A DNA stretch of 64,000 bases from Granulicella mallensis (GCF_014203225.1 NZ_JACHIO010000004.1:332651-396650), one strand, 5' to 3'. Numbered from the stretch's first letter, positions 18,252-26,551 are shown. Made by a program: numbers and translations. Notes: generated by a model not told the origin, from the letters alone.

Positions 18252-20222
18252 ATGAGTCGAACCTATTCGCTATCTTTGTCTGCCCTCGGGCTTGTCCTGT
18301 TTTCGGCCTTCAGCCTTCACGCTCAAACTACCGCAACGGGAGAAGGCTGGCCTACCTACGGCGGCGATCCGGGTGGTCAGCGTTACTCCAGTGCGGCCCA
18401 GATCACGCGGAAGAATGTCGCGAAGCTGCATCCCGTCTGGACGTATCACACCCATGCGCTCGAGACCTCTAATCTTTCGGGAAGCAAAAGCAACTTTGAA
18501 GCCACACCGATCCTCTTCAACGAGACCCTGTACCTCACCACGGCCTTCGACCGCATCATCGCGCTCGACCCCGCAACAGGTGCGGAACGCTGGACCTACG
18601 ATCCTCATATTCCTGACGATCTCGTCACAGGCAACTACACCTCGCGCGGCGTTGCAGCCTGGCAGAGTGCCGCAGGCAGCAGCTCTCCCTGCGCCGGTCG
18701 AATCTTCGTAGCCACACTCGACGCACGCCTGATCGCCGTCGATGCTGCCACCGGCAAACCCTGCGCCGATTTCGGCAACGACGGTCAGGTCGACCTCAAA
18801 GCAAATATTCCCACCCTGACGAATTACAGGTCCTTCGGGAATACATCGCCACCCACCGTCATTGGCGATGTCGTGGTCGTGGGTTCAGCCGTTCCCGACA
18901 ACCAGGCGGTCGAGGTCGAACCCGGCGTCGTTCGCGGCTACGACGTGCGCACGGGCCGTCTGCTCTGGGGCTGGAACCCGCTTCCCTGGGCGACGCAGCA
19001 GCATCCACGCACAGGCGCCGGCAATGCCTGGGCCGTCATCGCCGCCGATCCGGCGCACAATCTCGTCTTCGTCCCCACCGGCGCTCCCTCACCTGACTTC
19101 TACGGAGGCCTGCGCCCCGGTGACGATAAAGACGCCAACTCCATCGTCGCGCTCGATGCCCGCACCGGCAAAAAGGTCTGGGCCTTCCAGTTGGTGCATC
19201 ACGATATCTGGGACTACGACGTCGCCGCCGAACCCCTGCTCTTCGACTTCCAGGGACACATCCCCGCCCTCGCGGTCTCGGCCAAGATCGGCAGCGTCTT
19301 CGTTCTCAACCGTCTCACCGGCGAGCCGCTCTACCCTGTCGAAGAACGTCCTGTTCCCACCAGCGATATTCCGGGCGAACGGACTTCCCCAACCCAGCCT
19401 TTCTCTTCGCTGCCCCCGATGAACCCACTCACCATCAACCCCACACGGCTCAAAGGCCATGATGCGCAGAGCAAAGCAGTCTGTTTCGCCAAGCTTCGCA
19501 GCCTGCGTTACGACGGCATCTTTACGCCGCCCAGCATAGGAGGCACTTTGCAGTATCCCGGCAGCCTCGGCGGCATCAACTGGGCTTCCATGTCCTTCGA
19601 TCCGGAGACGGGGATACTCTACTCCAACACCAATGGATCGGCCTACGAGATTCGGCTTATCGACCGCCTGCACTATCCTCCCGACAGCCATGCCAATCCG
19701 ACACAGTCCGCTGAGGCCGAGCACAAAGGGTCTGCGGGTTACAGCTATCAACGCAGCCACAATATGGTGAACAGTCCCGACTCGGTCGGCGAGATCTCGG
19801 CCAATGCCGGAGCGCCCTATCTCATCTATCGCCGGGTGCTGCAGGACGACGACGGCCGCCCCTGCACACCAACTCCCTGGGGAGCCACCAGCGCGCTGAA
19901 TCTCAATACCGGTAAGTTCCTCTGGCGCAAGCCGCTCGGCACGCTCGATCCTGGCCGTCATACCGGCACGGTAAACTTCGGAGCTCCCATCGTTACCGCC
20001 GGAGGGCTGCTCTTCACCGCAGGCACATCCGAGCCGCTACTCCGCGCAATCGACAAGGCCACAGGCAAAGAGGTCTGGACCGGCGCGTTGCCGGTTCCTG
20101 CGCAATCCACGCCGATGACCTACATGTTCCACGGACGCCAGTATGTCGTGATTTCAGCCGGGGGTCACGGGGGACTGGGAACTCCGCTGGGTGATTCGGT
20201 TGTTGCTTTCGCTTTGCAATAG
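18252..20222 (+). CDS. PQQ-dependent dehydrogenase, periplasmic (quinoprotein glucose dehydrogenase-like)
   Basis: 656 residues with a Sec signal peptide (cleavage likely after SLHAQ). The rest is an eight-bladed beta-propeller with repeated tryptophan-docking-type segments (for example ALDPATGAERWTYDP, AVDAATGKPCADFG, ALDARTGKKVWAFQLVHHDIWDYDV and AIDKATGKEVWTGALP). The HHDIWDYD block and the GGTLQYPGSLGGINW active-site segment are typical of the glucose/polyol dehydrogenase branch. It oxidises sugars or alcohols in the periplasm and passes electrons to the respiratory chain. There is no N-terminal membrane domain and no haem c motif, so it needs an external electron acceptor. PQQ biosynthesis genes are not in the window. 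Confidence 0.9.
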   Translation: MSRTYSLSLSALGLVLFSAFSLHAQTTATGEGWPTYGGDPGGQRYSSAAQITRKNVAKLHPVWTYHTHALETSNLSGSKSNFEATPILFNETLYLTTAFDRIIALDPATGAERWTYDPHIPDDLVTGNYTSRGVAAWQSAAGSSSPCAGRIFVATLDARLIAVDAATGKPCADFGNDGQVDLKANIPTLTNYRSFGNTSPPTVIGDVVVVGSAVPDNQAVEVEPGVVRGYDVRTGRLLWGWNPLPWATQQHPRTGAGNAWAVIAADPAHNLVFVPTGAPSPDFYGGLRPGDDKDANSIVALDARTGKKVWAFQLVHHDIWDYDVAAEPLLFDFQGHIPALAVSAKIGSVFVLNRLTGEPLYPVEERPVPTSDIPGERTSPTQPFSSLPPMNPLTINPTRLKGHDAQSKAVCFAKLRSLRYDGIFTPPSIGGTLQYPGSLGGINWASMSFDPETGILYSNTNGSAYEIRLIDRLHYPPDSHANPTQSAEAEHKGSAGYSYQRSHNMVNSPDSVGEISANAGAPYLIYRRVLQDDDGRPCTPTPWGATSALNLNTGKFLWRKPLGTLDPGRHTGTVNFGAPIVTAGGLLFTAGTSEPLLRAIDKATGKEVWTGALPVPAQSTPMTYMFHGRQYVVISAGGHGGLGTPLGDSVVAFALQ

Positions 20223-20304
20223 GTTTCGCCGTGAGCTAGGGCCTGTCATCAAACTGCAATTCGAGAAGGAGATTAAGCCTTGCAAATAACTTCTTGAGGC
20301 AAAC

Positions 20305-20388
20305 ATCGGACGAGCCCGGCTTCCGCCGGGCCGTAAGAACTGAGCAACATCTCTTTCCATTCTGCCGAAGGCCGGAGTGGAGAGAGGC
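20305..20388. repeat. Intergenic REP-like repeat
   Basis: Contains the small hairpin GCCCGGC TTCC GCCGGGC and then a CTGCCGAAGGCCGGAG segment that also occurs, as CTGCCGAAGGCTGGAG, in both arms of the palindrome at 46886-47106. No gene is seen in 20223-20555. Confidence 0.55.
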
Positions 20389-20502
20389 TAGTCCCGCCCT
20401 TATATGCGATTCATTGATATAGCCGATCCAGACACCACACACCGACTGAGGAGAGCAAGAAGCCAGCGAGAGACTTGAGTGTGTGAGCCATGCTATCCCA
20501 GT

Positions 20503-20535
20503 AGAAAGCCCCGCGCCAGAGAACTGGAGCGGGGC
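20503..20535 (-). terminator. Terminator of the GHKL regulator gene
   Basis: On the minus strand GCCCCGCTCCAG pairs with CTGGCGCGGGGC across a TTCT loop (one bulged base) and is followed by TTTCT. It lies about 20 bases past the stop codon at 20556. Confidence 0.75.
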
Positions 20536-20555
20536 CGGATCTTTGCTAGCACATA

Positions 20556-21614
20556 CTATTCGATGGGTAGGTCTCCCTTGAATCCGGGACGCCCTGCTTT
20601 GATGGTCGCCACTATCAACTTCAGGATGTCTGGATTCGCATGGGACGGGATTAGGGAAACTTCAGGGTGCTCTGCCGCAAAGACTCGGAAGATCTGATCA
20701 GCGAAGGCCTGCCCAATCATGTCTACGCCTTCGAAATTAAAAATTACTTGTGCGAAACGGTCTACGCGCATGAGTACCCGCTTAGCCTGAGACCGCGAAA
20801 CCAGCTGATCGTTTCCGTACTTTGCCAGCTTCACGGGCACGACCGTCTTGTTGAAGCCTTCTGATCCATTGACACTGAATTGGTCATAGACCTTCTTGAC
20901 AGTACGGGCAGTGTGATTTTCCACCTTTAGGAAAACAGCAGTTCCGTCCCAAGAAACGTCGCGCTCAATCATCCAGTCCACTTCATTTCCAAGTTCGTGA
21001 CTAAAGAAGACCCCACCTGACAAGATATCGAAGCCGCCCACCATCCGCGAAGTGAAGAAGATGCCTTGACCAGAATGGTTGACCGAATCAGTGGTCAGTT
21101 TTCCTTTCTGGAGTTCGAAAATGGCTTGTCTTTCATCTGGTAGATTTAGGGCATCTTGAATCTTTTTGAAGATGCCTATCCCGTCGTCCACAATCGAGAT
21201 TTCCGAATCAACAGCAGACTTCTTAACTCGTACCAAAATGTGAGTTCCGCTTGAGTGATCAATGGCGTTATTGAACATCTCGGTGAACGCGTAATTCCAA
21301 ATGTGCAATACGTTATCGGGTAGTTCCCCTAAGAACGGCTGAATATCTCGTCTCCAAACGACATCTTCAGCAAGTCCAGGTTCGATTACATAACGGAAAG
21401 TGACAGCTGCAGTTTCCGCCATCTTGTAGGAACGTTTTCGTGTTACGCCGTCCGCCACTAATGATCCCTCACCAGTCAGCTTTTGGAGATGCCTATTGGC
21501 CGCTTGACGAGTGATCTTGAACTTTTCAGCTACCTTGGCGGCTATCCCCTCTTCGTCAATGTGTTCCAAGATGAAAGCTCTAATGTCTTCGGTATTTTTG
21601 CGAATCCCCGTCAT
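20556..21614 (-). CDS. HTH - GHKL ATPase - DUF4325 (STAS-like) fusion protein
   Basis: 352 residues. Residues 1-60 form a winged-helix domain (KVAEKFKITRQAANRHLQKL). Residues about 70-210 are a GHKL/histidine-kinase-like ATPase with N box EMFNNAIDHSSG, G1 box DDGIGIF and G2 box HSGQGIFFT, but no dimerisation/phospho-acceptor His domain. Residues about 260-340 match DUF4325, a STAS-like domain. The combination of ATPase and STAS-like domain recalls anti-sigma factor kinases with their antagonists in one chain, so the protein may couple DNA binding to a partner switch. It lies next to the ubiquitin-like operon, on the same strand, but is separated by 179 bp and a repeat. Its targets are unknown. 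Confidence 0.82.
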   Translation of the reverse strand: MTGIRKNTEDIRAFILEHIDEEGIAAKVAEKFKITRQAANRHLQKLTGEGSLVADGVTRKRSYKMAETAAVTFRYVIEPGLAEDVVWRRDIQPFLGELPDNVLHIWNYAFTEMFNNAIDHSSGTHILVRVKKSAVDSEISIVDDGIGIFKKIQDALNLPDERQAIFELQKGKLTTDSVNHSGQGIFFTSRMVGGFDILSGGVFFSHELGNEVDWMIERDVSWDGTAVFLKVENHTARTVKKVYDQFSVNGSEGFNKTVVPVKLAKYGNDQLVSRSQAKRVLMRVDRFAQVIFNFEGVDMIGQAFADQIFRVFAAEHPEVSLIPSHANPDILKLIVATIKAGRPGFKGDLPIE

Positions 21615-21741
21615 GTCTTATTTGTAAACTTTTCCTGCCCTAATTGTCAACCTAAAGCCTTACCATTGGAAACATAAGAGGCGCAACCGGAAACTTATGG
21701 ATCAGCCGAAGACATTGACCGAAGCGATCCGCTACTACGCC

Positions 21742-21781
21742 TAGAGCAGCTTCCGTATAGATGTAAAGGGAAACTGCTCTA
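21742..21781. mobile_element. Short (40-bp) TA-flanked palindrome of the same repeat family
   Basis: TAGAGCAGCTTCCGTATAG... at the left and ...GGGAAACTGCTCTA at the right. It has the same TA ends and TTCC-x-TATAGATGTA core as the larger elements but lacks their central stem. It sits just after the end of the kinase gene and may act as a transcript terminator. Confidence 0.6.
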
Positions 21782-21793
21782 AGGAAATCACCA

Positions 21794-22771
21794 TTACTCG
21801 GCGCTCAGGCGAGCGCGGCGAACGGTATTGATCGGTGCTTTGGAAGTGGCACGGATCGCCAGGCGTTCGCGAAACTCGGGCCGTGAAAATCCGAGTCCTG
21901 CCAATGCCCCCGAGACCTCGAAGGCACTTTGAAAGCGATCCTCTCGCCTGGTTGCCAGCAGTTTTTCAAGCAGGTGTTTGATGGCTTTGTCCTGCGTCAC
22001 AGCAGAAGGAAGCTTCCAGTCTCCCTTGAGATGCTTTCGATCGATCGCATCCAGAGTCTCTGCGTGGAACAACGGTTGTCCTGTCAGCATCTCCGCCAGG
22101 ATGGCTCCAAGGGAGTAGAGATCGCTGCGAAAGTCCGGGGTCTCGCCCCGCAGTTGTTCCGGGCTAGTGTACAGCGGGGTGCCACCGCGAAAAGAGCGCT
22201 CGCGGCCACAGGACTCCGAGTGCGAGATTCCGAAATCGAGCAGGCGGTAAAGTCCGAAGATATCGAGCCGGATATTGGCAGGCGTCAGGTCGCAGTGGAC
22301 GATGCCCTCGGTCTCCGCAAAGCTGAGCAAACTGCTGATCTGTGCGGCAAAGTCGAGAGTCTCTACACGCGACAAAGGACCGTTTCGCTCCAGCAGCTTG
22401 TCGACATCCTCACCTTCGACATAAGGCATGGTCATAAAGAACAAACCATCCAACTCTCCAAAGTCGAAGACCGGAACGGCGTTCGGATGGCCTCCGAGCC
22501 GCGCGGCATGAGCGGCCTCCGCGCGAAAACTGCGGATGATGCCCGGCTTGCCGGCAAGGCGCGGATGCAACACCTTCGCGACGAACAGGCCTTTATGCAG
22601 ACGATGGCGCAGTTGGAAGATCGTTGCCATTCCGCCGATGGCGAGGGGACGCAGCACCTCGAAGCGGCCGCCAAAGATAATCTGCAGCCGCGCCGCAATA
22701 TCGGTAAGGTCGGCGCCGTTATCCACGTTCAATGGCGCAGCCTTTGCCTGGCTTATCCCTAAGGCGATCAC
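21794..22771 (-). CDS. Soluble Ser/Thr protein kinase (Hanks type)
   Basis: 325 residues. Kinase motifs in order: glycine loop AIGGMATIF near residue 45, ATP Lys66 in FVAKVL, catalytic loop HCDLTPANI (Asp161, Asn166), DFG at 179-181, and GTPLYTSPEQL. The usual HRD arginine is Cys160, so it is a non-RD kinase that probably does not need activation-loop phosphorylation. There is no membrane segment or PASTA/sensor domain; the last 60 residues are a basic tail. The GTG start overlaps the E2-like stop (GTGA), so it is the last gene of the ubiquitin-like operon. The PP2C phosphatase and FHA proteins of the facing type VI locus are its natural partners, as in PpkA/PppA/Fha control of type VI secretion. 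Confidence 0.9.
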   Translation of the reverse strand: MIALGISQAKAAPLNVDNGADLTDIAARLQIIFGGRFEVLRPLAIGGMATIFQLRHRLHKGLFVAKVLHPRLAGKPGIIRSFRAEAAHAARLGGHPNAVPVFDFGELDGLFFMTMPYVEGEDVDKLLERNGPLSRVETLDFAAQISSLLSFAETEGIVHCDLTPANIRLDIFGLYRLLDFGISHSESCGRERSFRGGTPLYTSPEQLRGETPDFRSDLYSLGAILAEMLTGQPLFHAETLDAIDRKHLKGDWKLPSAVTQDKAIKHLLEKLLATRREDRFQSAFEVSGALAGLGFSRPEFRERLAIRATSKAPINTVRRARLSAE

Positions 22772-23298
22772 GACAGCCGGTGTCTCCTATTCTGCGTTTC
22801 TGGATTCAGCGCAAAGGTATCATGCGTGACACCGAGAAGCGGCTTTACCTGGATCGGCGCGAACCCTTCGCTGTGCTGCTGCTCGATCCAGCCCAAGGCC
22901 TCCGGCTGCATGATGTGCAGGGCTTCGCGGTTGTACAAACGTCCATCCATCATCGCAACGACCTTGTGCAGGGCATGCTCCACCGTGTTCTCGGCCCGAT
23001 GCCGCTCCCAGAGACAAACAAAACCGGTCTCCGGATGAACATTAGGATGCTGAAAGGCAGCGTCCACGTAGAGCTCTAACGGCACTGCGGGAAAGTACGA
23101 TGGATAAAGCACCCGAAAGCGATGCACGGTCACCGGCTCGTCGTGTACGGCACGGGCCAGACGGGCGGGAGCTTCGCGCAGGGTCACGCGAAACAGTTTG
23201 TCCTCCGCCGAGATATCAGTAAGCCTACCGGGATTCAACTGCGCGAGCCCCTGCAGCAGATCCCACTCCGCCTGCAGTCTTCGCTCGGAACCGGTCAC
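22768..23298 (-). CDS. E2-like (UBC-fold) ubiquitin-conjugating enzyme homologue
   Basis: 176 residues. The core reads as a UBC fold: strand-rich FRVTLREAP and VTVHRFRVLYPSYFPAVPLELYV (with the typical YP...P.VP turn), then HPN at 84-86 and Cys95 in GFVCLW. Eukaryotic E2s have HPN followed by seven or eight residues and the catalytic Cys, so both the oxyanion-hole Asn and the thioester Cys seem present. About 50 residues follow the core helices. The GTG start lies 3 bases after the Ubl stop, and the 3' end overlaps the kinase start. Expected role: accept the Ubl from the E1-like protein and pass it to a target, probably guided by the RING-like protein. No biochemical proof can come from sequence. 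Confidence 0.83.
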   Translation of the reverse strand: MTGSERRLQAEWDLLQGLAQLNPGRLTDISAEDKLFRVTLREAPARLARAVHDEPVTVHRFRVLYPSYFPAVPLELYVDAAFQHPNVHPETGFVCLWERHRAENTVEHALHKVVAMMDGRLYNREALHIMQPEALGWIEQQHSEGFAPIQVKPLLGVTHDTFALNPETQNRRHRLS

Positions 23299-23301
23299 AG
23301 C

Positions 23302-23562
23302 TTACCCATTGGTGGCTGCGGTGGAGACGCGCAGCACATCGTTGGGACGCACTCCCTGCTGAGAGAGCGGCGCGGCAAAGTCGAGAGTCGATCCATTCCA
23401 GATCACCTCGGGCTCGCCATCGCCCTTCAGCACATTGCCGCGTTCGCGCAGGTCGAAGAGGATCTCCTCCAACACCATATTGAGGGTCTCTCCCTCGTCG
23501 ATATCGACGTTGTACTTCGTCTCGCCGCTGATTGTTTCGAAGTAGATCTGATACTTGGGCAT
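23302..23562 (-). CDS. Ubiquitin-like beta-grasp protein, YukD-like
   Basis: 86 residues from ATG 23562 (93 from an upstream TTG at 23583). The order of elements fits ubiquitin: two beta strands (KYQIYFETISGET, KYNVDIDEGET), a helix (LNMVLEEILFDLRER), then strands EVIWNGSTLD and DVLRVSTAA, the former resembling the IFAGKQLED segment of ubiquitin. The chain ends ...AATNG, a single exposed C-terminal Gly with no tail, so it would be ready for adenylation without a protease. The start at 23562 was chosen because AAGGTG lies about 12 bases upstream. It lies between the RING-like and E2-like genes in a tight operon, which is the main reason to read it as the conjugated modifier. Confidence 0.8.
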   Translation of the reverse strand: MPKYQIYFETISGETKYNVDIDEGETLNMVLEEILFDLRERGNVLKGDGEPEVIWNGSTLDFAAPLSQQGVRPNDVLRVSTAATNG

Positions 23563-23602
23563 GGCCGACTTATTCACCTTCAAGAGATTGGGCGCAGCAG
23601 AC

Positions 23603-24322
23603 TTATACGCCGTGGGTTTTAGCAGCTTGTGTCACCGTCATGGTAAGCGATTCCGGTAAATCGGGGAGTGCTTTTCCGCAACGCTGGCACTCTCCGTTAT
23701 TGAAGTCCCAGCACTCCCGGCACTGCGGACGGCGGCAGTGCGGGCAGATACGCAGGTCTACCTGCTCGGCCGAGCCGAGACACATCTGGCAGCGGCCATA
23801 CGTAATACGAGGCCCCGCGGCCTTCGTCCACCACTTTTCACCCGTGGGCAGGACCGGAACGCGCTGCTCCAGGCACAGGGTGCAGCGCCTGTGCTCGAAG
23901 CTCCAGCAGGTCTCCTCGCAGACCTTCAGGTGGCAGCGGGGGCACTGAAAGCTCAAGGCCTGCACGCCCATTCGGCGATTGCACAACGCACAACGTACCC
24001 GGGTGCGCAGCAGCACAAACATTGTCAGGCCACTGCCTGCGCCTGCGAGCAGAAAGCTGAACCACTCGGCGAAGTCGCTGCGAAACGTGAACTCCGCCAG
24101 CAAAACACTGAGCAATACAACGCCCGCACATACCAGCGGGGGCAGCCAGGGACGGCCCGAGGGAAGATCGAAGTGCATCCACAGCAGCGTGATACCGGCG
24201 CTCAGCAGCAGTGCAGCCGGCAGCGCAACGGCGCCGCCGCCAAGGCAAGCGCCAAACTGGACCGAGCCAAGCAAAATCATTACACCGGCAAGCAGCGCAA
24301 AACGTTCAAGCGACCGGTTCAT
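23603..24322 (-). CDS. Membrane protein with two tandem RING-like 8-Cys zinc modules (E3-like candidate)
   Basis: 239 residues. Residues 1-105 hold about four hydrophobic segments; the rest is cytoplasmic and cysteine-rich. Module 1 uses C111, C114, C127, C130, C135, C139, C147 and C150; module 2 uses C178, C181, C193, C196, C201, C204, C212 and C215. The second has regular C-x2-C-x11-C-x2-C-x4-C-x2-C-x7-C-x2-C spacing, as in RING/treble-clef domains binding two zinc ions. Bacterial RING-like proteins beside E1, E2 and YukD-like Ubl genes were predicted as E3s by Burroughs, Iyer and Aravind. Being membrane-anchored, it would direct conjugation to the inner membrane. The gene overlaps the E1-like gene by 17 bases; start ATG 24322 with AAGGAAGGA upstream. 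Confidence 0.82.
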   Translation of the reverse strand: MNRSLERFALLAGVMILLGSVQFGACLGGGAVALPAALLLSAGITLLWMHFDLPSGRPWLPPLVCAGVVLLSVLLAEFTFRSDFAEWFSFLLAGAGSGLTMFVLLRTRVRCALCNRRMGVQALSFQCPRCHLKVCEETCWSFEHRRCTLCLEQRVPVLPTGEKWWTKAAGPRITYGRCQMCLGSAEQVDLRICPHCRRPQCRECWDFNNGECQRCGKALPDLPESLTMTVTQAAKTHGV

Positions 24323-25457
24323 CAACGTCCTTCCTTCTCATCATGGGAGCAAAAACACGGCGGAACAGGTATAGATGCTGTTTCGGTAATCCTAGCTGCC
24401 GCGGCGTAAAATCCGCCGCAAAATCTTCATCTCCCACACTATCGATGATCCTGGTGGGTTCATAGCTGCCGGTAGTGCCGCACCGCGCGCAGACCGCCTT
24501 ACGGCGAAGCCGGGCAACGCGCAGATTCGGTGTGCTCTGGTGACCGCACACATGGCAGCGGGCCTCCAGGCAATGCGGCCAAAGTAACTGTACCCGCATA
24601 TTGTTTCTATGGAGCGAATCCCGAATAGGTTGATCGTAACCCAGTGGAAGCCACTCGCCCTCAGGCAGATCGTGCCAGGGACAGGTCACACTTCGGGGCA
24701 GCTTCAAATCCTTCTGTATCCATGATTGTGCCGTAGGGTCCCACTCGATACGCGAAGAGAAGGAAGTTTTTAAACAATGTTTATCTGCGGAGAAAGACTG
24801 AATTAACTGAAGCATGGCGGCGGCGGTCTCTCGCACGGCATCGGGCGCGCCAGTCATGGCAGGAGCTTCCGCAGGAAGGCCGCATCCCAAAGAGGTTGAG
24901 AGGGCATAGGATAGCAGCTCGGCGCGCCTGGTTTCGGAGATTCCGCAGAGATAACAGGCAGCTTCGTGCGAGGGAGAAAACCAGGAGACCCGGCCGGCAG
25001 GAATCCCCTCTCCCCTCACGCCGCCGTCCAGCATCGGCAGGTTCAGCACACGGGCGGCAAGGGCGGTCTCGACCCGAGCCAAAGTGCTGTCAGTACAGGA
25101 GATAACGAGATCGCACAAAGCGAGGCGGCCTAAACTAGTATCCGCAATCTCTGCAGCAAAGCCTTCCCAGATCAGGCTATACTTCTGCCGGACCCAATCG
25201 ACGAGTAACTCTGTCTTGTAGTGGATGAAGGCCTCAGGACCCTCTTCGGCAAAGATGTCTCGATACAACGAACTAAGAGCCACGTTGTGCGGCTCAAGCC
25301 GGTCTGGATCGACGAGTAAAACGTTGGAGAAGGAGTTTTCAGCCAGCAGCCTGCCCAGCTCGGAGCCAAGCGTCCCTGCACCGACTACAGCAAGACGCAG
25401 GTCTTTCAAGCGTTCTCCGACAGAAATGCAGGAACCATGCTGCGGAAACTTTTCCAA
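24306..25457 (-). CDS. E1-like ThiF/MoeB-family adenylyltransferase
   Basis: 383 residues. Rossmann nucleotide-binding motif VGAGTLG at 25-31, acidic end of strand two at Asp50, YR at 65-66 and K81 as likely ATP ligands, and the SCTDSTLAR segment (Asp123) are as in E1, MoeB and ThiF. C168/C171 (CYLC) and C301/C304 with C323/C326 form zinc-binding pairs, and Cys192 (SLGCGLP) is a candidate thioester cysteine. The C-terminal 120 residues are not part of ThiF or MoeB and may recruit the E2 or RING protein. Start is a TTG at 25457. As first gene of the leftward operon it would activate the C-terminal Gly of the Ubl. Confidence 0.85.
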   Translation of the reverse strand: MEKFPQHGSCISVGERLKDLRLAVVGAGTLGSELGRLLAENSFSNVLLVDPDRLEPHNVALSSLYRDIFAEEGPEAFIHYKTELLVDWVRQKYSLIWEGFAAEIADTSLGRLALCDLVISCTDSTLARVETALAARVLNLPMLDGGVRGEGIPAGRVSWFSPSHEAACYLCGISETRRAELLSYALSTSLGCGLPAEAPAMTGAPDAVRETAAAMLQLIQSFSADKHCLKTSFSSRIEWDPTAQSWIQKDLKLPRSVTCPWHDLPEGEWLPLGYDQPIRDSLHRNNMRVQLLWPHCLEARCHVCGHQSTPNLRVARLRRKAVCARCGTTGSYEPTRIIDSVGDEDFAADFTPRQLGLPKQHLYLFRRVFAPMMRRKDVDEPVA

Positions 25458-25599
25458 TTAATATTAATTGACATTTCTTGCATACAACTTCATGCCTTCT
25501 TGATTACTCCAATACACTTTACACACAACATCAGAACGGTACCGGCCTGGAGCCGTCTCGTATCTACGGTTGAATTAATGCTATTTTCCGATTGGCAAG
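25458..25599. promoter_or_regulatory. AT-rich divergent promoter region
   Basis: The 142 bases between the E1-like gene (leftward) and the FHA membrane-protein gene (rightward) are much richer in A+T than the flanking genes and contain several -35/-10-like hexamers (for example TTGACA at 25468-25473). It must hold the promoters of both the ubiquitin-like operon and the injection-system locus. No clear operator palindrome is seen, so exact promoter positions are not assigned. Confidence 0.5.
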
Positions 25600-26550
25600 A
25601 TGAGTATTTATCGTGGGCTTTATTTCTCGACGTTGATCGGTACGCTGGGTGGGCTTCTGGCATCACTATGCGCTGTTCTGCTTTCGATCCCGATGGCAGA
25701 TACAGGACTGCGCTGGTTGCCGGACACTGTGAGCCTCATGGCCTTTGGGCCTGTGGTTGGCGTGCTGCTCTATCTTCATTTTGACCGCGTTCTACTGGGC
25801 AGAATTCGCGGCTCCTCCATCGGGTTCGGCCTGCTCCTCGGAGTGCTCTCCGCCGCTGCTGCTTCGGCACTTGCCTTCGGGCTGCGGAACGGCATCTCCT
25901 CTACCTCTCCCACGCTCTATCGCGTAACCGTCTGGGCCTTCTGCTTCTCTCTCATCGGCCTGGGCCTCGGCCTTCGCTGGATGCAGACGAATCGCGGACG
26001 CATCCTTCACACCTATGCGGGCAGCCTTGCCGGTGGTCTGCTGGGCGGACTGGCCTTCATCCTCTTCACACCCCATCTGTCGGCCGGCATCTCCATGTGC
26101 AGCCTGATCCTCGCAGGTGCGGGAACGGGCTTCGGAAGCGGCATCGCCCCGGTCCTGGTGCGCGAAGGCATCATGCGCTTTATCAGCTCCGGCGACGCGC
26201 GCGCACAGAACAAGCTCGGAAAAAACAAGACCCTGTGGGATCTTGATATGGGCGAGTCCTACGTCCTCGGCAGCGCCCCCACGGCGCAGAGCGGAAGCCG
26301 CTTCCAGCAGGGCGCCGATATCTGCATTCCCGACTCCTCCGTCGCTCCACGCCATGCCGTTGTCTTTCACAAGGATGGCCGCTACTTCATCGCACGGCAT
26401 CCGGATGCCTCCGGTCCCGAAGGCATAGCGAAGTACGTTCTGCGCATCAAAGGAAAGACGGTGGTCAGCTCACAGGAGCTGCATCCCACTGATGATCTTC
26501 TGATTGGCCGCACCGCTCTACGCTTCGAAAGCAGAAAGCAAGGGGAATAG
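25600..26550 (+). CDS. Polytopic membrane protein with C-terminal FHA-like domain
   Basis: 316 residues. Residues 1-195 contain about seven hydrophobic helices with short loops. Residues about 210-312 are cytoplasmic and look like a forkhead-associated (phosphothreonine-binding) domain: a beta-rich chain with SSVAPRHAVVFHKDGRYFIA in the place of the FHA S-R-H segment, and DDLLIGRTALRFE at the end. The canonical Arg after the first strand and the SNGT loop are less clear, so binding ability is uncertain. It is the first gene of the rightward locus and is followed one base later by the vWA gene. It may anchor the injection machine or sense kinase activity at the membrane. Confidence 0.72.
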   Translation: MSIYRGLYFSTLIGTLGGLLASLCAVLLSIPMADTGLRWLPDTVSLMAFGPVVGVLLYLHFDRVLLGRIRGSSIGFGLLLGVLSAAAASALAFGLRNGISSTSPTLYRVTVWAFCFSLIGLGLGLRWMQTNRGRILHTYAGSLAGGLLGGLAFILFTPHLSAGISMCSLILAGAGTGFGSGIAPVLVREGIMRFISSGDARAQNKLGKNKTLWDLDMGESYVLGSAPTAQSGSRFQQGADICIPDSSVAPRHAVVFHKDGRYFIARHPDASGPEGIAKYVLRIKGKTVVSSQELHPTDDLLIGRTALRFESRKQGE

Positions 26551-26551
26551 C

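Noticed and set aside
19089..19961. 290-codon minus-strand ORF inside the PQQ dehydrogenase gene
   Set aside because: Complete overlap with a well-supported gene and no recognisable protein features.
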